Shown here in pieces: positions 57,401-64,000 of a stretch of DNA of 64,000 nt. The DNA is from Urophycis tenuis. Taxonomy: Eukaryota; Chordata; Actinopteri; Gadiformes; Phycidae. The notes under the pieces are model-generated. The model saw nothing but the letters and a program-made list of their open reading frames with translations, ran no database searches and was not told the DNA's origin. The position numbers and the translations under genes were made by a program. Positions within the stretch are counted from its first letter, which is position 1; the number at the start of each line of letters is the position of its first letter. The stretch lies in the NCBI GenBank assembly GCA_036785325.1, contig JAXIVH010000306.1, positions 5,001 through 69,000 of the forward strand, read 5' to 3'.

Positions 57401-59156
57401 TATGTATAGTCCACTCCTATGTTACTGGTTAAATATGTGTTAGGTATGTATAGTCCACTCCTATGTTACTGGTTAAATATGTATTAGGTATGTATAGTCC
57501 ACTCCTATGTTACTGGTTAAATATGTGTTAGGTATGTATAGTCCACTCCTATGTTACTGGTTCAATATGTGTTAGGTATGTATAGTCCACTCCTATGTTA
57601 CTGGTTAAATATGTGTTAGGTATGTATAGTCCACTCCTATGTTACTGGTTCAATATGTGTTAGGTATGTATAGTCCACTCCTATGTTACTGGTTCAATAT
57701 GTGTTAGGTATGTATAGTCCACTCCTATGTTACTGGTTAAATATGTATTAGGTATGTATAGTCCACTCCTATGTTACTGGTTCAATATGTGTTAGGTATG
57801 TATAGTCCACTCCTATGTTACTGGTTAAATATGTGTTAGGTATGTATAGTCCACTCCTATGTTACTGGTTCAATATGTGTTGGTATGTAGAGACTACTCA
57901 CATGTTTAAGGTACAAATCGTATTGGTATGTAGAGACAACTCACATGTTTAAGGTACAAAACTTGTTGGTATGTAGAGACTACTCACATGTTTAAGGTAC
58001 AAATCGTGTTGGTATGTAGAGACTACTCATATGTTTAAGGTACAAATCGTGTTGGTATGTAGAGACTACTCATATGTTTAAGGTACAAAACGTGTTGGTA
58101 TGTAGAGACTACTCACATGTTTAAGGTACAAAAGGTGGTGTTAGGTAAGTATACTCAGGTCGGACAATACAAGCCACTCAACTCCCGAGAACCTGATATT
58201 TGATTTAAACTGTTCCAAACTACAAATCCGGATTGAATAGAAGTTACGTTGCACATGCAGGTTTTCATATGGTTGCAGAAATGCAATAAATGGGAATTGG
58301 TTTACAGAACACTGCCACCTGAAGTTCTGATGTAGCTACAGCTGATTTAAATGCCTGCCCATTTCACTCAGTTCAAACCAAAACATAAAATCTGCTTTGC
58401 ATGATCTCAGTTATGTAGCTGATGCGCTGCTAGACAAAGATTGGTCAGGAGACTACATAAAGGACTAAATGTGCAAAACAAGCCTTTACGTTTGTGCATC
58501 AAAAAGCATGTACATTGTGCATAGTTACCGGGAACAATTAAAACTTTGTATGAACGTCTTGCACAACAGTGTGGCACTTCTACCCCAACCTCGTCCCATA
58601 ATGAGAAATCATTCCATGATGAATCACTTAACAATGATCAAACAACCCTTACTACCAACGTCACAACAGAATCACTTAACAATGATCAAACAACCCTTAC
58701 TACCAACAGCACAACAGAATCACTTAACAATGACCAAACAACCCTTACTACCAACATCACAACAGAATCACTTAACAATGACCAAACAACCCTTACTACC
58801 AACATCACAACAGAATCACTTAACAATGACCAAACAACCCTTACTACCAACATCACAACAGAATCACTTAACAATGACCAAACAACCCTTAAGGCTGGTT
58901 TATGCTTCTGCGTAGGGATTGCGTCGTGATCACGCAATGGCCACGCCGTTGCTCGGACGCCGTCATGAGCCTGTGATACTTCTGCGGAGGGATTGCGTGG
59001 GGTTTACGTCTCGAAATGCAATTCATTGCCACACCGGTAGAGGGACCAGAATGACCATTCTGGTCATTACATACGGATTACTAGCGAGTTAAAAAAAAGT
59101 TTACAGAAATGAAGGCAAAAGTTTTATATATATATATGCTTCGAGTGATTGGCGAT

Positions 59157-59209
<53 letters not shown>

Positions 59210-62200
59210 GTTGTCGCCAATCAGTCGAAGCATTTATCAAGGCTGTGTTTACACCGTGGTGGTGTTCACGAGTGGAAACCGGAAAAGCGATCTCCAGCCA
59301 ATGTAGTTCATGGACCAATCACAGCCAAAGCCAACGCGTTGGGACGGCGTCACCTCGACGGCGTCTAGGATTTGGGGAGATGCACGTCGAGGACGTAAAG
59401 GGTCCGTAAAGGGTCCGCCGTCCCCCAGCGTCGCGTCGACGCGGAAGTATAAACGAAGCATAACCCAGCCTTTACTATCAACATCAACAGAATCACTTAA
59501 CAATGACCAAACAACCCTTACTACCAACATCACAACAGAATCACTTAACAATGACCAAACAACCCTTACTACCAACATCACAACAGAATCACTAAACAAT
59601 GACCAAACAACCCTTACTACCAACGTCACAACAGAATCACTAAACAATGACCAAACAACCCTTACTACCAACATCACAACAGAATCACTTAACAATGACC
59701 AAACAACCCTTACTACCAACATCACAACAGAATCACTTAGCAATGACCAAACAACCCTTACTACCAACATCACAACATTCCAATGCTCTTATGCCCTCAA
59801 AATAGCCGCTGTCATTTCGATGTTGTAATGTACAAGCCCTATAAAGTACATACTGTTCTACTTGGTAAAACAAAACAAAAAATGCCAAATAACAATACTG
59901 AATGTAGTTTTTCATCAAATATATATAATGACTTTTGTCATTTTCAATGACTTGAAAATGCGTATTCGGAATAGCTCTGCTGCTATCAGAATTTGGGTGG
60001 TTAGGACATATGCTTTAAATCCAGACAAACTTTCAAGTTAAATTTCACGGATGGCAACCATTTAGCTGCAGCAGATTTTTGGGTATCAGGGCAAATCTTT
60101 CTTGTCCCAATATAACAACCTACACACTCATGACCCATACAATTATGGGTCATGAATTACTAACAGTTCATCAAAGACAAGGCTTCACCAGAGACCTTTA
60201 CAACACTGTAATTTGTACTTCCGTCAAACACAGACGGCGAGGTAATTACCACGCTGAAGTGAATGAGATCTCACGACAGCCTACATTTAGTCTACCGGGG
60301 AATCTCCACTCTAGATGTCCTGACTTCACCAGCCCCAGGAGGGGGCTTCTGCGGGGTCTGGCCCCAGGGGCCGTGCTACCCACCGGGATGCCCAGCTGCA
60401 TGGGGTCTACGGGCTGCCGGAAGGGGAGTGACTCCGGGTCCTGCCTGTAGAGGGACTCCAGGGTGGGCATCAGAGCCTGCCGCAGCTCCTCTGGTTTGAA
60501 GACTGCCGGAGGAGCAGAGGGAGAGATGAGCAGGGCGGGGGGAGGGGCAGAAGAGGATATAAAAGCACAATCAAGTACAACCGGGACAAATAAAACAGCA
60601 GGAGTTCAAATGCACATGAACGACGGCGGACCGCGGACTTACTTTTCCTGCGGGGCTGAGAAGGAGATGAGGAGGAGGAGGTGGTGTTGGCTGCTGCCCC
60701 CCGATCCTCCTCGTCTTTGGGATCCACCTTCATTTCCGGCTTCTTCTCAACCTCCATCGGCTCTTGCTTCTCCGTCACCTTTTCCTTCTTGATCAGCAGC
60801 GCAGCAGAGTCGTCCATCTGGCAAGAGGAGCCCCAGTTGAGTGTGGTGGGCATCTTTATTCTATTTGCTGGTGTAGACGCAGTCCTCACAGTGTGCAATT
60901 AAACCGGTCTTTATGGGTTTAGGTAGACCCGTCTTTACATGAAGGATATCATGTGAAGGCCAGTAACGTAAACAAATACTTTATGGGTTTAGGTAGACCC
61001 GTCTTTACATGAAGGATATCATGTGAAGGCCAGTAACGTAAACAAATACTTTTTAAAGCAGTTATCTGCTTGGAGATGTGTACACAACCAAATTCATCGC
61101 CCATGGGCAAACTTGTGTCTCAATAAGCTTGCTCAGCGGGCGGTATGCTTTCTGGGTTTGAGAGTGGGAAGGCCACGATGAGTCCCATGTGACTCAGTTC
61201 TTTCTATAGTTTTTTTCCTTATGTAAATCGTCTTTTAACGGCTTTCCATGGGGATTCACATCAAACAAGCCAATTCATAAGAAACGATGAATTGTCAATT
61301 TATACGAAAGAACGCTTTTCCGAAAGGTATCATGCGAAAGCGATCTTAAATGTTGGTTAAGCACGTTTTTGAACAATCAACAAAATAAAACAAGCGCCAT
61401 CATTCAATTGACAAGTTGGGGCCACGGAGAATCAACTCAAAGTCACCTCGGTTTTGAGGGGCTCAATCTTGATGGAGACGGGCTCAAACTCCTGCTTGAT
61501 GTGGCGAATCTCTGCTTTGTTCTCCTGGACGGGCAGGTCGGCCACGGCGTGCTGAGAGTGCAGGTCAGCGCTGGCCGCTGAGGCCGGGGTGGGAACCCGG
61601 TTCTCCAGACTGGCCGCACTTTGAGACAGCTTGGAGCGGTGAAGGAGACGGTGAAGGAACAGAGAGAGGAATGTTTAGGGCTGAGGCAGCAGCACACAGG
61701 ATCATGTACACTGACATGCAGGCTGGGGCTACACACCACACACCGCTCATGAAGAATGCCCTATAGCCATATTCCCAGTGTGATGTCTGCAGCGGACCAG
61801 AGTGGAAAGCGAGGCAGGTTTAGATAACACACTGGCTGCTACATGAAGTCAGACGGATGGGAGGGGGGGTGGGTGGGATGGAGGGGGCGTGGTTCAGAGA
61901 GGAGGGCATGCGGCGGATCTGGGGTCTCACCGGCGTGGTAGGGGGCTGCGTCTGGGCCGCTGCGGGGGGCTCCGCCTGGGTTTGGGGCTGGGCGGGGCGG
62001 GGCGGGGTGGCCCCCTGGGCGGGGGCGGGGCCAGGGAGGGCGGGGGCGGGGGTGGAACTGCGGCTGGAAGACTGGGGGTGTGGCGTGTTAGTGGCCACCG
62101 CGGCCAGGGGGGTGGAGGAGGAGGAGGAGGAGGCAGCAGCGGGCGGCGGGGGTGTGGAGTGCGAGGGAGTTTGGGGGGAGACTAGCTGTGTGCCCAGCGA

Positions 62201-62233
62201 GGGGGCGAGTGCATTCATTGGGAGATTAGTGCC

Positions 62234-62278
<45 letters not shown>

Positions 62279-62715
62279 AGGCTGCTGCTGGAGAGGAAGG
62301 ACAAACACGCAGAGCAGGCGGATAAAACAAAGGCACAGACGAAGCAGACACACAGAGGTCAGACGCCAGGGCAGACAAAGGCGTACAACACGACACACAG
62401 GATTTGTGTTTAGGAGGCAACACCGTGGTTGGCATGAGATTAATTTGGGCAGGACGTGGTCTGATTTGGCAGCACAATAAGCTCATCACAGAAGAGACGC
62501 GTCCCACAGGTCCCGCCCAGCGCCGCATCCTTTACCTGTGTGACGGCCGCCTGGGGCTGGCCCATTCCCGGGCCCGCCGTGGTACTGGAGCCCGGGGGGA
62601 ACTGGTTCTGAGCCAGGAACTGCCCCTGGCCGGCGGTCTGCCCCACCATGCTGCCTCCGCCCGGGGCCGCCATCATGCCCTGGGCCTGGGGCATCCGAGA
62701 AGGGGACAGGCCCAT
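43227..62715 (-). CDS. crebbp: CREBBP (CBP), lysine acetyltransferase coactivator, C-terminal 19 exons (partial)
   Basis: Exons, 5' to 3': 62715-62536, 62287-61931, 61629-61447, 60817-60643, 60502-60384, 56467-56228, 55698-55610, 53787-53707, 53529-53473, 53025-52948, 52833-52766, 52306-52156, 49872-49726, 49548-49435, 49274-49109, 47690-47523, 47130-46969, 46434-46153 and 45482-43227. All junctions keep phase, giving 1690 residues. CREBBP is a nuclear coactivator that acetylates histones H3K18/K27 and many factors. The end 'GDTLEKFVEGL' and the linker identify CREBBP rather than EP300. The N-terminus (TAZ1, KIX) lies beyond the window. Confidence 0.95.
45690..46072. repeat. Two adjacent SINEs in the last CREBBP intron
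   Basis: 45690-45845 matches the block at 21010-21182. 45904-46070 is a full SINE on plus with A box 'tagctcagtgggtagag', B box 'ggttcgatccc' and tail 'gtaagtcactttggacaaaa'. It pairs with the minus-strand copy at 14228-14396. Confidence 0.75.
46153..46434 (-). CDS. crebbp: CREBBP exon: end of acetyltransferase and start of ZZ finger
   Basis: Encodes 'VFFVIHMHSASMANTLPPI', 'DGRDAFLTLARDKHWEFSSL' and the first zinc ligands of the ZZ domain ('YTCNECKHHVETRWHCTVCE'). The finger is finished in the last exon ('DFDLCINCY'). Confidence 0.92.
46969..52306 (-). CDS. crebbp: CREBBP acetyltransferase core exons
   Basis: Six exons (52306-52156, 49872-49726, 49548-49435, 49274-49109, 47690-47523, 47130-46969). 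They run from 'YIEDRVNKYLKRQNHPEAGE' through 'ALFAFEEIDGVDVCFFGMH' and 'YLDSIHFFRPRLLRTAVYHE' to 'WYRKMLDKAFAERILHDYK', which contains the acetyl-CoA and lysine-tunnel residues of the family. Lys-rich 'KNGKKKNNKKANKNKSS' follows, the autoacetylation-type loop. Confidence 0.9.
47245..47503. repeat. 23-bp minisatellite in CREBBP intron
   Basis: About 11 copies of a 23-base unit containing 'ggaactggaaggccagcgct'. It begins about 20 bases inside the donor of the 47690-47523 exon. Two copies carry 'ggacagcg' instead of 'ggccagcg', spaced as a higher-order repeat. Confidence 0.92.
47745..48440. repeat. 22-bp minisatellite in CREBBP intron
   Basis: About 31 copies of a 22-base unit containing 'gtgtctcgtttctagagtgg'. 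It starts about 55 bases from the acceptor of the 47690-47523 exon. Confidence 0.92.
50478..52131. repeat. 40/45-bp dimorphic minisatellite in CREBBP intron
   Basis: About 38 units containing 'gctactatggactcccagaa' and 'ggtatctagcctcat'. Two length classes, 40 and 45 bases, differ by presence of 'atcat'. A 'tctcagaggg' variant clusters between about 50696 and 51150. The array ends 24 bases from the donor of the 52306-52156 exon. Confidence 0.93.
52766..55698 (-). CDS. crebbp: CREBBP RING/PHD exons
   Basis: Five small exons (55698-55610, 53787-53707, 53529-53473, 53025-52948, 52833-52766). They carry the Cys/His pattern of the CREBBP RING and PHD module: 'TLCCYGKQLC', 'YHFCEKCFNEIQG', 'FVECKDCGRKMHQICVLHYD' and 'FICDNCSKKSGK'. 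This module packs on the bromodomain and acetyltransferase and restrains its activity. Confidence 0.9.
56228..56467 (-). CDS. crebbp: CREBBP bromodomain exon
   Basis: Encodes 'DYFDIVKTPMDLSTIKRKL' to 'CCGRK'. It includes the acetyl-lysine pocket asparagine in 'MFNNAWLYNRKTSRVYKYC'. Mammals have Asn where this protein has Thr in 'VKTPMDL'. The start of the domain lies in the preceding exon (60502-60384, 'FKPEELRQALMPTLESLYRQ'). Confidence 0.9.
56665..57885. repeat. 44-bp minisatellite in CREBBP intron
   Basis: About 28 copies of a 44-base unit containing 'gtccactcctatgttactgg' and 'atatgtgttaggtatgtata'. Variants alternate 'ttaaatat' and 'ttcaatat'. Two units carry an extra 'gtca'. Confidence 0.93.
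57886..58135. repeat. 43-bp minisatellite fused to the 44-bp array
   Basis: About six copies of a 43-base unit containing 'ctactcacatgtttaaggta'. It starts where the 44-bp array ends and shares the 'ggtatgta' joint. Confidence 0.88.
58600..58891. repeat. ~46-bp minisatellite, left half
   Basis: About six copies containing 'aatcacttaacaatgaccaa' and 'acaacccttactaccaac'. The array is cut by a MITE at 58892 and resumes at 59472. Confidence 0.92.
58892..59471. mobile_element. PIF/Harbinger-type MITE
   Basis: A 580-base element with inverted ends 'aggctggtttatgcttc' and 'gaagcataacccagcct', flanked by the 3-base duplication TTA (58889-58891, 59472-59474). That is the PIF/Harbinger signature. 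It has no transposase. Internally it carries a (TA)n tract within an inverted repeat (about 59138-59232, arms 'tgcttcgagtgattggcg'). Confidence 0.8.
59472..59776. repeat. ~46-bp minisatellite, right half
   Basis: About six more copies of the same unit as 58600-58891, continuing in the same orientation after the MITE. Confidence 0.92.
60910..61050. repeat. 70-bp direct tandem duplication
   Basis: Two copies starting 'tttatgggtttaggtagac' at 60910 and 60980, essentially identical, in a CREBBP intron. Confidence 0.9.
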
Positions 62716-63654
62716 CTAGAGCACAGGAGCACCCGGGTTCAAACCAACACTGGCCATTTAGGCACCTCGGGTGGCGACAAGATTTGTGATTGACAGGCAA
62801 GATGGATCCCCTGAACCATAGCAGAGATGCCCTGATTGGTCACAAATTTGGTAGGATCGGTCTTAATGCAAAATTTACTGCATAGTACACTAGAATCAGA
62901 TATTCTCAACTTTCACTCACTAATAGCTGACGGATGACTATGTCATATTTAACTAATTACACTCCCATAAGCCATTAGCCTAAATTTTAGTAGGCCGATA
63001 TTTTCTGTTAGAGTCGATGTCAAATGACATGAATGAATGAGCACGTTGAGGTGGTCATGATGCACTGAGCCTCGCCTATAGACGGCTGTGGAAACCTTGC
63101 AATGATTCATTCACTTTGAGGGTGAATATTACCCATGTCTTGCTTCCTCCTCTCAGCTCATTGAGAGCCTAGTTATTTCTGATAATGTTGTTCACACGTT
63201 GGACAATGTTTCACACATCTTTCAAGGGTGCCACACAATGTCCTTGACATTAGGAGACAATTTGTTGAATACTAATTTCAGCGATCTAATCTGTGTGTGA
63301 AATATTGTCCAGTGTCCTGTCTTTAGACCAAGAATAAACTGAAAGAAATGTGCCATTCCAACCAGCCTGTTTTGCAAGGCTTGTTTTGACCATCACCGCT
63401 GTGTGCTTCCATTAAACCTTCAGTGCTCTTTTTAATTAGGTGCATGTAGTTATTAGAATCATAACAAATTCATCTGTTGAGAACTCTAATCATAAGAGTG
63501 CTGGGCGATGCGTCTCAGACTTCATCATGTATTTATAGGCCGCTGTTCCTACCATTTGAGAGACAAGCAGCACCCTGACATGACCTTTGACCTCAGAGAC
63601 CTGGCGGGGCCTGGCGCCACGTTGGCAGCGGAGATGCAAATCAGAACGGCAAGG
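62716..63654. other. crebbp: CREBBP intron sequence, no feature seen
   Basis: Ordinary intronic sequence upstream of the 62715-62536 exon. The next upstream exon is outside the window. Confidence 0.5.
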
Positions 63655-64000
63655 ACTGACTGGCAAGGTCTGACCCTGCACTGTCTGACCCTGCACTGTC
63701 TGACCCTGCAAGGTCTGACCCTGCACTGTCTGACCCTGACAGTCTGACCCTGACAGTCTGACCCTGCACGGTCTGACCCTGCACGGTCTGACCCTGCAAG
63801 GTCTGACCCTGCACGGTCTGACCCTGCACGGTCTGACCCTGCACTGTCTGACCCTGCACTGTCTGACCCTGCACGGTCTGACCCTGCACTGTCTGACCCT
63901 GCACTGTCTGACCCTGCACTGTCTGACCCTGCACTGTCTGACCCTGCACTGTCTGACCCTGCACTGTCTGACCCTGCACTGTCTGACCCTGCACTGTCTG
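63655..64000. repeat. 15-bp minisatellite running off the window
   Basis: About 23 copies of 'ctgaccctgcactgt' with variants 'cacggt', 'caaggt' and two 10-base short units. It is truncated by the right edge. Confidence 0.92.

Overview
The window is a piece of a ray-finned (teleost) fish chromosome. The genes have many introns with GT/AG borders and vertebrate products. The interspersed repeats are fish types: Rex3/RTE-like and L2/CR1-like LINEs, tRNA-headed SINEs, hAT and PIF/Harbinger DNA transposons and a Penelope-like element. Minisatellites are unusually dense, with about 15 arrays. I had no tools, so exon borders come from reading splice sites and checking that reading phase carries across every junction.

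Layout, left to right. TMEM186 (-, 1189-1800) has a 1.5 kb purine-rich minisatellite directly upstream of its start. GDE1 (+, six exons, 4522-8464) carries a Penelope-like element with two hammerhead-ribozyme cores in intron 1. MCRIP2 (+, five exons, 10165-11962) converges on SLX4 (-, 13 exons, 12797-23700, 1816 codons plus stop), which is complete and in frame throughout. Just upstream of SLX4 on the same strand is a small three-exon gene (-, 24523-26775) that I do not recognise as a described gene. It would make a 160-residue protein: an acidic, repeat-containing leader joined to a CREBBP-type TAZ2 zinc domain. Its last exon is nearly identical in sequence to part of the terminal CREBBP exon 20 kb away. 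It has its own polyadenylation signal, and an ISRE-like motif lies just upstream of its start codon.

From 26.9 to 40.2 kb lies a transposon graveyard. It holds a hAT element with 8-bp target duplications and a long transposase frame, a second decayed hAT-like element, and a Rex3-like LINE split by two other LINEs. CREBBP (-) follows: 19 exons (43227-62715) give the C-terminal 1690 residues (Q-rich linker, bromodomain, RING/PHD, acetyltransferase, ZZ, TAZ2, Q-rich tail). The N-terminal exons (TAZ1, KIX) lie beyond the right edge. Its introns hold at least six minisatellites and a Harbinger-type MITE.

The genes do not form a pathway. TMEM186 serves mitochondrial complex I assembly, GDE1 glycerophosphodiester hydrolysis, MCRIP2 signalling and corepressor contacts, SLX4 DNA repair nuclease scaffolding, and CREBBP transcriptional coactivation. 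The main candidate for something new is the TAZ2-only gene. A short protein carrying only the CREBBP surface that binds transcription factors could compete with CREBBP, but that role is inference.
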